A stretch of DNA of 64,000 nt from Rhabdophis nuchalis. Lineage: Eukaryota > Chordata > Lepidosauria > Squamata > Natricidae. The stretch is from assembly GCA_039707465.1 (NCBI GenBank), contig CM077647.1:173104663-173168662 (forward strand). The letters run 5' to 3'. The notes under the pieces are model-generated. The model was not told the origin of the DNA. It ran no database searches and saw only the letters and a program-made list of their open reading frames with translations. The translations under genes were made by a program, and so were the position numbers. Position 1 is the stretch's first letter. Each line of letters begins with the position of its first letter. Shown here in pieces: positions 10,484 through 20,877 of the stretch.

Positions 10484-11231
10484 CCAAGATGGCGGCGCGC
10501 TTAGGCGCAGCGGCTTTGAGCTCCTGGTGTCACAGCAGACTTTTCCATCAAAAACTCGCTTTGAACCTACTGTGAATTATTGAGAAACAAACATATCAAC
10601 TGGTTGTGACACATCAGTTAAAGAAAGAAAGGATTACTCGGATTTTTTTAGGACAAGTAAGAAAAACAAGTTTCAGGCAGAGAAAACCTCAAGATGACGC
10701 CTAGATCTGGGTAGTGGAGAATTTTTAAAACCTAGGTTGTATCATAAACAAAGCCTTGATGAAACAATGATCGCAGATTCTTCACGAAGTTTATGTTCTG
10801 TAACGGTGGCACCATCATTATCTCTTGGGAATATACAAGGGCAACTGCAAGAATTGAAATGAAGAAGCGGAGAGCACCACCCCTACCAGTAATTCCATCC
10901 TTTTCTATTGGGAAAGCTGAGAGAGAAGAAAAAATGCCAAGTGCGATTCCTCAAAGTTCATTGCAACAAGAAACAAAAAAGAAAAAGAGACGTGCTCCTC
11001 TTCCACCAACTCCTAAAATGCCAAACAGATTTGAAGAAATGGATAATAAAAGACAAAGTACAATTGATCCTTTTCAACTGTCATTTGTCGGCCATTTTGT
11101 TTCAACTGTCATTTGTCGGCCTTTTCATTTGCCTGGAGAGAGATTCCTATTGTGGCTATCACTGCTTTCTGTATTCCACCTGGCACTCAAACCAATTTCA
11201 TTGTAATTTTATTATTACAATGACAATAAAG

Positions 11232-11235
<4 letters not shown>
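10484..11235 (+). pseudogene. Chimeric retro-sequence: coding-like KKRRAP region with LINE-like 3' tail
   Basis: The block starts 'aagatggcggcgcgc', like a LINE 5' UTR. It then has a coding-like stretch (about 10710-11070) in two frames joined by a one-base shift near 10860: ...SLSLGNIQGQLQELK, then KKRRAPPLPVIPSF and KKKKRRAPLPPTPKMP. The repeated KKRRAP-Pro motif recalls the KRAP motifs of Cobl/Cobll1 proteins; this is a resemblance judged by eye only. A 23-bp direct repeat ('ttttcaactgtcatttgtcgg') follows, then a non-LTR 3' end 'acaatgacaataaag' and an ATT array. It may be a retrocopied host exon captured by a LINE or a decayed LINE ORF1. Confidence 0.4.
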
Positions 11236-11323
<88 letters not shown>

Positions 11324-11341
11324 CATCATCATCATCATCAT
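11232..11341. repeat. (ATT)n microsatellite
   Basis: About 90 bp of ATT followed by ATC units. It forms the tail of the preceding retro-sequence. Confidence 0.95.
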
Positions 11342-11511
11342 GGGGAAGGCAAAACTAGCACCAGAACTACCTGTCAACCATTCCCAAGAGCCAAGTCGAT
11401 TCAAACACCTCTACAGGAGGAGACCTCTCGTGTTGGGCTTAGCAATGATCATCCCCACCAGCCTCAGGGCACAGGTGTCAGTTATCATCAACGCTCAAGC
11501 TTTGGTTCCAG

Positions 11512-11771
11512 AGACCTGGAGAGTCCCTCCGTCTCTCCTGCCAAGCCTCTGGATTCACCTTCAGCAGCTATTACATGTACTGGATGAGACAGGCTCCAGG
11601 GAAAGGACTGGAATGGGTTTCACACATATATCCAACTTCATCTAGCACTTACTACTCAGACAAAGTCAAGGGCCGCTTCACCATCTCCAGGGACGATGCC
11701 AAAAGCCAGCTTTATCTGCAAATGAACAACCTCAACACCGAAGACACAGGAGTCTATTACTGTACTGGAGA
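11512..11771 (+). pseudogene. IGHV: VH-3: 5'-truncated IGHV pseudogene
   Basis: The V exon starts abruptly inside framework 1 at [13 protein letters not shown]. Promoter, leader and the first 12-13 residues are missing, replaced by unrelated sequence (11342-11511) next to the ATT array of a retroelement. The rest is open: CDR1 [23 protein letters not shown]2 [10 protein letters not shown], framework 3 [11 protein letters not shown] and YYCTG. The RSS is slightly degenerate. It cannot be expressed alone, but it could act as a donor for gene conversion. 3' flanking sequence resembles that of other units. Confidence 0.9.
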
Positions 11772-11809
11772 CACAATGAGAGGAAGTGAACCTGAAGCTG
11801 AACAAAACC
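11772..11809 (+). promoter_or_regulatory. RSS of VH-3, degenerate
   Basis: Heptamer CACAATG (G5 changed to A) at 11772-11778. The nonamer AACAAAACC at 11801-11809 implies a 22-bp spacer, one base short. Confidence 0.75.
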
Positions 11810-11830
11810 TTCAGAGCAGCTCTTTGACTT

Positions 11831-12260
11831 CAGGATGATCTCTCTAAATATCCAAACTGCCATTCAACTATTGAGGAAACATGTGGACCTGAAGAATCTC
11901 TTCAGAGAATTCGGAAAATGTGTCTTCTCCTCATTCTGGACACCAGGGGGCGATGTTGACACATGAAATTCCATGGCTTATGGGGGAGGGGAGGGAATAA
12001 ATAAATTCCAAATAGATATCGTCTAATTTTGGAGGTGTGACAGTTGTTATTTCTATAATTGTTCCCTGTAAACATAACAATTTTTTTCCACATTGCAGAA
12101 AGCTACTACCCTCCCCATAAAGCAGAAAAGTTTTATTTGAAAATGGATGTGTATCATTTCTGGTTTCGTCACTGGATAAAATGTCCAGGCAGCTCAAATC
12201 AAATAAAACCATCACAGAGGGATGTTTTACCAGGTTTGGTGAACATGCAAGGAAACTTTT
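11831..12260. repeat. V-duplicon 3' block (copy 1)
   Basis: A conserved segment ('aggatgatctctctaaatatcc', 'gaggaaacat', 'ggacaccagggggc') recurring at 23038, 35872, 56440 and 61978. It marks the end of duplicated V units. No gene is seen. Confidence 0.7.
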
Positions 12261-12276
12261 AAAAAGGACATTAGAT

Positions 12277-14268
12277 GACTTCCTGTTCCGCTTCTGGCGG
12301 CGACGGACGAACTCTGGGGTTCGTCCGCCGTTTTGTCCCTCTTTCGGCCCCTAACGGGGTGGGGCACCCCCTTTTCCTTTGGGGGGGGCCCTCTGCAGGG
12401 CTGGCTTGCCTGGGCTGGTCCATCCTGGCGGCAGCTGGGAGGCGGTCCGGGTCTTCAGCCCAGGAGGAAGGGGGCATGCTGCGGGGGGCTTGGTTCCCTT
12501 CGCCAACAGAGGTTGGCGACAATTAACAAATTTGGAGAGAGCTGAAGGCGGGTCGGAAGCCTTCCGGGGCTTTGGCGGCGAGAGGGAAAGTGAGTGCTTT
12601 TTCAAACTATTTTTCTTTGCTGGCAGCCTGGACTGAAAGAACTGTGGAGGGGGGTGTTTGTTTGTTAAACCCCCCCTCGGTGCAACAGCGGCGGTTAGAA
12701 ATGATTCCTCGTTGCGAGGGAGTTATTTTGTATCCGGCTTTTTTTTTTCTAAGCAAGCGAAAGCAGTTTGCGGCTTGTATCTACAAATGTATCTAAGTCC
12801 GGTGGCTTGAAACAATTGTATCTTTGACTTTCTCCGGCTGGTTCCCAGGCAGGGCGGTGGAAGATGGCTTCCCTTTGTTCCTGAAAAGTTATTTTTGTTT
12901 GTGGAAAAATACCAACGTTTCTTGATGATTTGGACTGCCTCTCGCTACCAATGAAGAAATTTTTGGACTGATTGATTCCTTCTCTGGAGTGCCTCCTTTG
13001 TTTGAATATTTGTTTTTGCAACTTTCTCTCTTTGGGGATTTTATAAACTTTCTACAACTTTGATTTGGACCTTGTTCTTCTGACTTGCCATAGCGGCCCC
13101 ACCCAAAAAACGCCATCTTAGTGGCACGGATTTTAACAGTTTACCATGGCTTCTATCACATCAGAAGTGGCAGGACTGGAAAGAAGAATGACAGCTCTGG
13201 AAGAAGTGTTACAAACTTTGGTGCAGGAAATTAAAGGATTAAGACAAGAAAATAAGGATTTCAGACAGGGACTTATGGAAACACAGAACCAACTAAAGGA
13301 GAATATACAGAAGACCGAGGAATTGGAGGGGGGGCTGGCTGGGGCAAAGGGGGAACTTAAAAATGTTAAAACTGAAGTTGGAGAATTAACTGGGCATATG
13401 TCAAGGATGGATTTTGAAAGAATGTCATACTTTTTAAGATTTCAGAACGTTTCTGAGGTAGATGGTGAATGTCTTCCTGATCTCATGAGTACAATTTTAG
13501 CAGAATATTTGCATAAACCCAAAGATGAGATCAGGGGGGATATTGACCTAGCCTACAGAATAAATTCTGCATATGCCAGGATAAATGAGGTACCCAGAGA
13601 GATACATGTTAAATTTGTTAGGAGGTCAAACAGAGAGGAAATTTTGAAGGCTCAGAGAGGTGGTCCGTTAATTTACCAGCAGAAAGAAGTCGCTATCTTG
13701 AAACAGATCCCTAAAAAGATTAGAGAGATGAGAATGAAGTTTTCCTTCTTATCTAAAAAATTGTTTGATCACGGGATTTGGTTTAAGTGGGTGACGCCCG
13801 AAGGGATGTTGGTGTTCTGGGAAGGAGGGAGAGTTAGGATTAAAACAGTTGCTGAGGCGGAAGCCTTTCTTAAAAAACATTCCTCTATCCTGGGTGAAGA
13901 TTTGGGAGGGGCAGGGGGGGCCAGAAAGGAGCGCAGGAAGATGTAATTGCCAAGAGACTTAGATCTAAAAAATGAATTTGTTTGGTTTCTTTTATTTTAC
14001 TAGCCCAATGTAATTTTTTATCTGGATGTTTGTACATGTCTGCCAGCATAGAGTTTAGAATTTAGAATTTATGATGTATGCACTCACTTCCATCTTGTAG
14101 TATATTGAAAAATGTATTACCAATGTTTTATTAAGAGGCCCTGGAGGGGCCAGCGATTCTGTCTTGAAAGTTCTCAAAATTTCTTTGTATTTTACCTTAC
14201 CTATATCCCTTATCCTATCCTCTTGGAAAAATGTAAAAACTAATAAAACTTTTTCAATTAAAAAAAAA
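12277..14268 (+). mobile_element. ORF1-only L1 relative (half-L1-like), full length
   Basis: A complete insertion with direct repeats of AAAAAGGACATTAGAT at 12261-12276 and about 14269-14284, an A-rich tail and 'aataaaactttttcaa' before it. The 5' region (12277-13145) is GC-rich and ends in a good start context (ttaccATGG). One ORF follows, then about 320 bp of 3' UTR. No ORF2 is present. The ORF1-to-3'UTR junction is the same in the copy at 45525-46506, so the lack of ORF2 is a property of the family rather than an accident of one copy. Confidence 0.85.
13146..13946 (+). CDS. L1 ORF1-like RNA-binding protein
   Basis: A 266-residue open frame resembling L1 ORF1p, the nucleic-acid chaperone that coats LINE RNA. 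Residues about 5-95 form a heptad-rich coiled coil (LERRMTALEEVLQTLVQEIKGL). An RRM-like region follows (about 96-175, RMSYFLRFQNV ... REIHVKFVRR). The C-terminal domain (about 176-250) includes VAILKQIPKKIREMR and GMLVFWEGGRVRIK. The start at 13146 has a Kozak-like context. The frame is intact, so this copy could be young. It belongs to the mobile element, not to the Ig locus. RNA supplied to another L1's ORF2 would be needed for its movement. Confidence 0.85.
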   Translation: MASITSEVAGLERRMTALEEVLQTLVQEIKGLRQENKDFRQGLMETQNQLKENIQKTEELEGGLAGAKGELKNVKTEVGELTGHMSRMDFERMSYFLRFQNVSEVDGECLPDLMSTILAEYLHKPKDEIRGDIDLAYRINSAYARINEVPREIHVKFVRRSNREEILKAQRGGPLIYQQKEVAILKQIPKKIREMRMKFSFLSKKLFDHGIWFKWVTPEGMLVFWEGGRVRIKTVAEAEAFLKKHSSILGEDLGGAGGARKERRKM

Positions 14269-14284
14269 AAAAAGGACATTAGAT

Positions 14285-14863
14285 ACCTACACTAATCCAG
14301 GAGATTTTAGGATAAACCTGCAATTCAAAGTAGAGAGGGAGGATATTATATCCTTAAATGGAAAAACTCAACGCCACTCAGAATGGAGCGATAGAAGGTG
14401 AAGAGAATGGAATGGGCAGAGGTGACTAAACTAAAAATTTTGGTTAGAAAATTATTTATAAACTCTGCATGAAACAGCAAAACACACAGTCATGATTTGT
14501 GGTTTTGATGATTAGAAAAAATGGATATTAGGAAAACATGAGGTCTTTTAAGTTAATATTTAAATGTACTTATATTTGCTGCAGAAGAAATACAGACATC
14601 CTTTTTTCTGTTTCTTTTCATTCTTATTCTGAATTTTAATGTTTCCTTCCTTCTTTCCTTCCTTCCTTCCTTCATCCCTCTCTCCCTCCCTCCTTCCCAT
14701 CCTTCTTATCACAAGGCTATTTATTATTATGCTTTATTCTACAAAATTTTGGTCACTTTTTGAAATTGCAATTATTGTTACTACTGTTGTCATTATTATA
14801 TTGCATGTAAAGATTGTACAAAGAAATCATAACTCCCTGAGAGTCTCTTTTAACCCAATCAAT
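14285..14863. other. Upstream duplicon flank of VH-4
   Basis: No gene is seen. Homologous to 1940-2587 upstream of VH-1; includes a CCTT-rich run (14641-14705). Confidence 0.6.
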
Positions 14864-14871
14864 ATGTAAAT
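14864..14871 (+). promoter_or_regulatory. Octamer-like promoter element of VH-4
   Basis: ATGTAAAT, 121 bp before the leader ATG, the same spacing as VH-1. Confidence 0.75.
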
Positions 14872-14991
14872 CAGGGCACAATTTGCCCTTTAAAGGAACC
14901 ACAAGATTTCCTCCTTCAGGCTACACAAAAGTTAAGCCCTTCCCTGAATCCTTTTCTATCAGTCCTCCTCCATTCAGTAGAGGAAGCAAAG

Positions 14992-15429
14992 ATGGTTCTG
15001 TGGCAAAACCTCTTGTTCTTTCTTGCTCTCCTCAGAGGTAATATTTTCCCTCCTTATTCAGCTTATTCCCTTTTCATTCTTTCATATAGGAAGCCTCACT
15101 CAACCTCCTTTCATTTTAGGAGTCCAGTCTCAAGTCCAGTTGGTGGAGTCTGGAGGGGATGTGAGAAGACCTGGGGAGTCCCTCCGTCTCTCCTGCCAAG
15201 CCTCTGGATTCACCTTCAGCAGCTATTGGATGCACTGGCTGAGACAGGCTCCAGGGAAAGGCCTGGAATGGGTGGCCGAGATACGCACAGGCTCATCTCC
15301 TTCCACATACTACTCTGACAAAGTCAAGGGACGCTTCACCATCTCCAGGGACAATGCCAAAAGCCAGCTGTATTTGCAAATGAACAGCCTCAAATCAGAG
15401 GACACGGCTGTCTATTACTGTGCGAGACA
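14992..15429 (+). CDS. IGHV: VH-4: IGHV segment, open, group A leader
   Basis: Ig heavy-chain V segment. Exon 1 is 14992-15037 ([16 protein letters not shown]), the intron 82 bp, and the V exon 15120-15429. Framework and key residues are intact: [38 protein letters not shown]. Leu replaces Val after Trp41 (WLRQ). CDR2 ([14 protein letters not shown]) is one codon longer than in most neighbours and shared in length with VH-11. RSS is consensus. It looks functional. Leader and promoter are near copies of VH-1. Confidence 0.95.
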
Positions 15430-15468
15430 CACAGTGAGAGGAAATGAATCTGAGGCCAAACAAAAACC
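15430..15468 (+). promoter_or_regulatory. RSS of VH-4, fully consensus
   Basis: CACAGTG, 23-bp spacer, ACAAAAACC (15460-15468). Confidence 0.95.
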
Positions 15469-16302
15469 TTCTCAACAGAGCAGCTCTACAAATTGAGTTC
15501 ATGACCAAAAGCTGAATTTGTGTAAATGGAACAGCCAATAAATCTCCTTTCAGGCTCAAGACGAATCCTGGTCTAAATAGTGTGGAATCTAGTTAGCAGT
15601 TTGGTATGGAGAATAAACAACAACAATCTATGGTCAGTAGATGAAACTGGGTCCTTTAAAAAAAAAAAATTATTTCATGGTACAAATATGATTTGGTATC
15701 CCACAAATGATTTGGTATCCTTGATACGTTTTGCAGTTCAGTCCTCTTTGATTCTCAGTAATGAGAATTCTCAAATTTAATTCCATTGTATTTTTTGCTC
15801 CATTTTCATGTTTTCTACATTAATATGTATGGAATCTATCTATCTATCTTCAATCCATTTAATGCAGAAGCACTGGCTGAGTCAAGGGAGGGAAAGATTG
15901 GTGACTGAAAACCTCCCTTTCCAGTAATTCTGTAGGACTGAATATTTTGGACTGTCTTCCTACTTGATAGCTCCTGCTGCAGCTAAACAACATACATACT
16001 ATGGGTTTTGACTTGGCCTACTTCCCACTAATAATTGGGAGTGAGAACAACTGGAATATCTCAATCACCTTACTTAATAGGAAAATTAAAGTTGTAAAAT
16101 CAGCCCCAGAACATCCACATTGCAAAGCAAGATATACATTTACTCAAAACTCATCCTTTCTATGTTCTGATACTTAAAACATGCCCCGCTTCTCTTATGG
16201 AACTCGCCCGTAATCTCAAAATGGTTGCAAAGACATCTATAATCTCAATGGAGGTTAAGACTGTTAGATTGAAGAGCTGTGGTGTTGAAGTACTTGGAAT
16301 GA
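15469..16302. other. 3' flank of VH-4
   Basis: No gene or repeat recognised apart from a very short ATCT run near 15836. Related in part to the VH-10 3' flank ('ccaataaatctcc'). Confidence 0.5.
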
Positions 16303-16475
16303 AGTATTGCAGGCTAACGCTGCTCACACTGCCAGGAGTTCGATTCCCAAGATCCTGTCCCAAGATCAAGTTTGGGTCAGCCTTCCATTCCTTCCGAGGT
16401 GGATAAAATAAGGACCCAGATTTTGGGGGGCAAAAGGCGGACTCTAAGACCTGCTTAGAGAGTGCTGTAAAGCCC
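16303..16475 (+). mobile_element. tRNA-derived SINE-like repeat (copy 3)
   Basis: Same family as 3881-4055, with the B-box-like 'gagttcgattccc'. It lies just upstream of VH-5 as copy 1 does upstream of VH-2. Confidence 0.55.
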
Positions 16476-16614
16476 TTTTTTTCCTCTTTCTAACTTAAAG
16501 GTTGCTTTCACTTTTCTTAAAACTGAAAAGTTTTAAAGTTAAATCAACACTGTACGGAGCATGCAAGAAAACGGTAAGGCGAATGCACTGGAGAGTTCTT
16601 TTATCTCAACCAAT

Positions 16615-16622
16615 ATGTAAAT
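16615..16622 (+). promoter_or_regulatory. Octamer-like promoter element of VH-5
   Basis: ATGTAAAT in the group B context 'ctcaaccaat'. Confidence 0.7.
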
Positions 16623-16743
16623 CAAGTCCCAATTTCCCCCTTAAAAGAGCCAGTCGGAAGTTCCTTTTCAGGCTACACTCACCAAAACAATGTTTCTGCA
16701 CTTTTTCCGATCAGCTCCCCACCATTCATTGCACAGAGCAAAA

Positions 16744-17032
16744 ATGCTTCCGTAGCTGAACTTGCTGTCCTTACTGGCAGTCCTCCATGGTAATTGTTTT
16801 CCTTCTATATTGGTTCCTTTCCATTCTGATTCTTGTATACAGGAGAGATCATTGATACACCTTTCTTTTCATGTGCCAAGTCACAAGTCCAGTTGGTGGA
16901 GTCTGGAGGGGATGTGAGAAGACCTTGGGAGTCCCTCCGTCTCTCCTGCCAAGCCTCTGGATTCTCCTTCAGCAGCTACAGGATGGCTTGGGTGAGACAG
17001 GCACCAGGGAAAGGACTGGAATGGATGGCATG
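16744..17032 (+). pseudogene. IGHV: VH-5 pseudogene, 5' part (leader to CDR2)
   Basis: Group B V segment with several independent lesions. Leader codon 4 is TAG (16753-16755) where relatives have TGG. The splice acceptor AG is changed to AT (16871-16872). The V exon reads correctly through framework 2 ([16 protein letters not shown]) and is then cut in CDR2 by a Ty3/Gypsy element at 17033. The rest resumes at 22192. The stop and acceptor change could precede or follow the insertion; the sequence does not say which. Confidence 0.93.
17028..17032. repeat. Target site duplication GCATG, left copy
   Basis: GCATG directly precedes the LTR and is repeated at 22187-22191, the 5-bp duplication expected of LTR-element integration. 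Confidence 0.93.
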
Positions 17033-17383
17033 TGTTAGATTGCAAGAAGGATTCCGACTCAGGCATAGTCATAACACAATTATTTATTAACTATCTACAA
17101 TACAAGTGCATAAGAATATAGGCGAAGGTTTTCCCGCCTGACAGCAATTTATATAGAGCTGTCAGGCGGGAAAAGCCTCAACGAGGCAGCATGGCAAATT
17201 CCGGCTAGTCGCGTCCTATCCAATCAGACGCGACCTGCTTGCAACATTTGTTTCACGTAGATAGACTGAATCCAGCCAGCTGCGTCTCAGCCAATCAGAC
17301 GCAGCTGTCTGCTCCATACAGGAATGCGGCAATTTAGAGTTCACCAGACTTACTGGCACGGTCGTAAGTCTGAGGATTTAACA
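17033..17383 (-). repeat. 3' LTR of the Gypsy element (element sense)
   Basis: 351 bp, with three perfect inverted repeats (17133-17170, 17208-17234, 17277-17307). The first encloses a TATA-like box, the other two enclose CCAAT motifs. Confidence 0.9.
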
Positions 17384-17412
17384 CTCCTTCCCCCGTAGTC
17401 AGTGCGCATGCG

Positions 17413-18730
17413 TCAAGTCAATCTGTCCATCAAAATAGAAGTGCATGCATACTCGTTCAAATAGGCGGGGCGGTGCCGGACCCGCCCCGAACGTCTCAGT
17501 TGCTGCGGAGAGCTCGACGAGGTGAGGTGTTCCTGGGGAAGCTCCTTCCTGTGGGGAGTGGAGTTTCGATCTGCGTCACCGCGGCCTGCCCCCGGAGGTG
17601 GAGTCGCCAGAGCTGGAATCGACAACAATGGTAAGTTCAAGCTTGGGGGGGTGTCGACCGGGCTTGAGATGTGAGTTGGCCGTTGGCAGGCAGCGGCTTG
17701 GTAGGATGGGCCTCCTAGCGGCGAGGCCCACAACTCCGTGTCAGCTTGAGCGGTAATGTCCAGACTGGGGCTGAAAGGCACTTTGGATGAGGAGAGGCCT
17801 GGACTTGGGAAGGCCTCCAGAGTCAATGGAAGCGGCTCGGTTTGAACTGGAAACAGCAGCCCAATGGGGGCCAACGGGCAGGAATGGCCTGGTGTGGCGA
17901 AGGCCGACTAGGGCTGGCGGCGCCTCAGTTGGTCCAGGTGGCGCTGCCACTCAGATCCATCGAGTAGGCCGACCCTGTAGGAACAGGGGCCGGTTAAGTC
18001 CAGGATAGATGCGGGAACCCAACGCGGCTCCCCAGAAAAATTCCTTGCCCAAACTAAGTCCCCAACATTGAAAAGGCGTGGGGAGGGGACCTGCAGTTTG
18101 CTCCTCTGCACCCCATCATAGTCGGGGTGCAATCTGTCCAGGGTGGTCCGCAAGCGACGGCCCATCAAGAGCTCCGCGGGGGTCTTCCATGTGGCCGGGC
18201 AAGGAGTGACATGCTGTCCCAACAGGTATGCTGCCACCCTTGCAGGCCAGTCCCCTTTATCCAAACGGGCCAAGGCTTCCTTGGCCAAGCGGACAGCTCG
18301 TTCCATGCGTCCATTGGACGCCGGGTGATAAGGGGCGACTGGCGCATGGCGGATCCCTTGAGTGGCCAGAAAATCCAAAAAAGTGGAGGACTGGAATTGG
18401 GGTCCGTTGTCGGACACAATGAGGTCCGGCAACCCGTGTGTGGCGAAAAGGTGGCGCAAAGCATGCACAGTGCTCTCCGCCGTGGTGGATGTCATGAGGA
18501 CCACCTCCACCCAGCGGGAGTACATGTCGACCACAATGAGGAAGGACTGATGAATGAACACAATGATGAAAGGGACCCGCGAAATCCAAGTGAAACCAGG
18601 ACCATGGGCTCCTGGGAACGTCCCACTCCCTCGGCGGGGACACAGGCGGGGCAGGGCGGGAAGATTGGCAAGCGGAACAGGCGGCCACCCAATCCGCCAC
18701 TTCAGCGTCCATGCCAGGCCACCAGACATA
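17413..18730 (-). pseudogene. Gypsy integrase core and C-terminal region
   Basis: The catalytic core has the D...D...E pattern: Asp in VVDMYSRW, Asp in VSDNGPQF and Glu in NGRMERAV. A C-terminal domain follows (VGDLVWARNFSGEPRW, LDLTGPCSYRV), then a proline-rich tail ending RRSGRVRHRPAYLNEY (about 17450-17500) typical of some Gypsy lineages. The frame changes near 17900 and near 18540. The intact protein would insert the cDNA into the genome. Confidence 0.85.
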
Positions 18731-19862
18731 GCTCCGGGGCAATGGCTTCATGCGGACTATGCCTGGGTGATTGGCATGCAGCAACTGAAGAACCATGTCT
18801 CTCAGGGGTTTAGGGACGACGACCCGGTCTCCCCAACACAAACACCCATAATGGAGCGAGAGCTCCATTTGGCGTGTCTTGTAAGGCCAAAACTCTTCGG
18901 CCACGCTGCCTGAAGGCCAACCCCTCAGCACCCATCGGCAAACCTGAGCAAGGACGGGGTCTGCTCGAGTGTGAGCGGTGACGGAAGAGGAAGACAAGGG
19001 CAGGTCAGACTCTGCCACAGCCAGGACGGAGAGGGCCGGCACAGGTGCCGGGTCCACCCCGGGGAGAGGGCAGCGGCTTAGGGCATCGGCATGCCCTATC
19101 TGCTTGCCTGGACGGTAAAGCAGCGTATAATCATACGCTGCTAGGAACTCCATCCAACGGGTCATCCTGGGCGAGAGAATGGGGGGGGAGTCAGACGGTC
19201 ACCGGCCAACAGCCCAAGGAGCGGCTTGTGGTCCGTGATGACAGAAAAGGTCTGCCCGTAGAGGTAATTGTGGAACTTCTTAATCCCAGACACTACAGCC
19301 AAAGCCTCCTTGTCGATTTGGCAGTAGTTTCTCTCTGTTTGAGACATTGTCCGGGAATAAAAAGCAATGGGGGCTTCCGAGCCGTCTGGAAAGACATGGC
19401 TCAGGACAGCCCCCAGGCTGTAGGGGAGGCATCACATGCAAGCGTCAGAGGAAGTCTGTCATGGTACTGGACTAGTACCGTGTCTGACGTAAGCATAGCT
19501 TTGACAGCCGTGAACGCATGCGCCTCGCGGCGGCCCCAGCACCAAGCCGCGGATCGGTCGAGCAACCAATGCAGTGGCTCGGCTAACGATGCCTTGTGGG
19601 GAATAAAAGGCGCGTAAAAATTCAAAAGGCCGAGGAAAGCCTGCAGCTCTGGTTTGGAGGCAGGTGTGGGGGCCTTTTGGATGGCCTCGACCTTAGAGGG
19701 GGTTGGTTGAATACCCTGGGCATCAATCATGAAGCCCAGGAATTCGACCCTCGACGCAGCAAATGTATATTTGCTGCGCTTCAATTTTAAAATTGAAAAT
19801 TCTGAAAATTCTGAGGACCTTCCGCAACGTCTTGGCGAGTTCTGATATGCTGGAAGCACCAA
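18257..19862 (-). pseudogene. Gypsy RT C-terminus, RNase H and integrase zinc finger
   Basis: Element-sense order: end of the RT and connection (SKVEAIQKAPTP, LQAFLGLLNFY), RNase H (LTLACDASP, IDKEALAVV, TDHKPLL), then RPGKQIGHADALSR and the HHCC zinc-binding region of integrase (LLHANHPG ... CSACQ). Breaks occur near 19400, 19165 and 18540. The acidic residues of RNase H are still visible. Confidence 0.85.
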
Positions 19863-20814
19863 TCAAAACATCGTCGAAGTATGGTACAACACCAGGGAGC
19901 CCATGGAGCAAGCGCTCCATGAGGCTCTGGAAGATCCCCGGGGCAACGGAAACGCCGAATTGAAGGCGGCGACAGCGAAAAGCCCCTCGGTGGGTGACGA
20001 TGGTCTGCGCTTCCACAGCCTTGGTATCCACTGGGAGCTGTTTGTAGGCCTGCGCCATGTCCAGTTTCGAGAAGATGCAGCTCTGCCCCAAAGAGTGGAG
20101 CAGGTCCTGCACTACCGGAACCGGATATGGGTTCGCCTGAAGCCCGCGGTTGATCGTCGATTTATAGTCAGCGCAGATACGGATGGACCCGTTGGGCTTG
20201 ATGGGGACCACAATCGGGGTCTCCCATTTCGCCTGATTGACAGGTTCGAGCACGCCCTGCGCCACTAATCGATCTAATTCCGCTTCAACTTTGGGCTTCA
20301 GTGCAAACGGCAGCCTGCGGGCCTTTAGACGGACTGGAGCAACCTGAGGGTTTAGGTTCAAGGAAACTGGGGTGCCCCTGTACTTCCCTAGGCTGCCATC
20401 GAAGATGTCGCTAAATTCTTTGAGCACGACGTCTACCGGGGAGTAGGCGGGCACACTGTTCACTCCCTTGACCGAAAGCCCTAGAGCTGCAAACCAATCT
20501 AGTCCTATTATTCCGGCAAGGGGATTGGCCACTACCAGGACGGGAAGGGATCCGTGAAAGGGGCCATAGTCCACCCGCACCAACCGTTGTCCTAAAGTGG
20601 GGATGGCTGAGCCCTGGTAATCCTTAAGGACAGTTGCTGCTGGGGTGAGATCCCGTTTGCGTAGTTTGGGGCACAAGTTAGATAGTTGGGCCCATGAAAG
20701 GAGGGATCTAGACGACCCGGAGTCCACTTCTATCTTGAATCCCACCCCCTTTAAACAAACCACCGTGGTGAGTCTCGTACTCTCTGCCAGGTCGTAGTTC
20801 TGTGCCGGGGGCAT
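19723..20814 (-). pseudogene. Gypsy protease and reverse transcriptase
   Basis: The 363-residue frame starts with an aspartic protease (VDSGSSRSLL, active-site DSG). The RT follows with FSKLDMAQAYKQLPV (motif A) and YFDDVLIG (catalytic YxDD-type box) near its end. A frameshift near 19800 separates it from the connection and RNase H. Both active sites look intact, which fits a moderately recent insertion. Confidence 0.9.
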
Positions 20815-20877
20815 CTCGGACAGCGCGAAGCAGTCGGTCGGTTGTGGCGGGCGGCGTCTTGCTCTTTTCTGTGCTGT

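Noticed and set aside
12275..12640. Overlapping Gly/Arg/Pro-rich frames in the half-L1 5' region.
   Set aside because: GC-rich UTR sequence; open on both strands, with no protein family.
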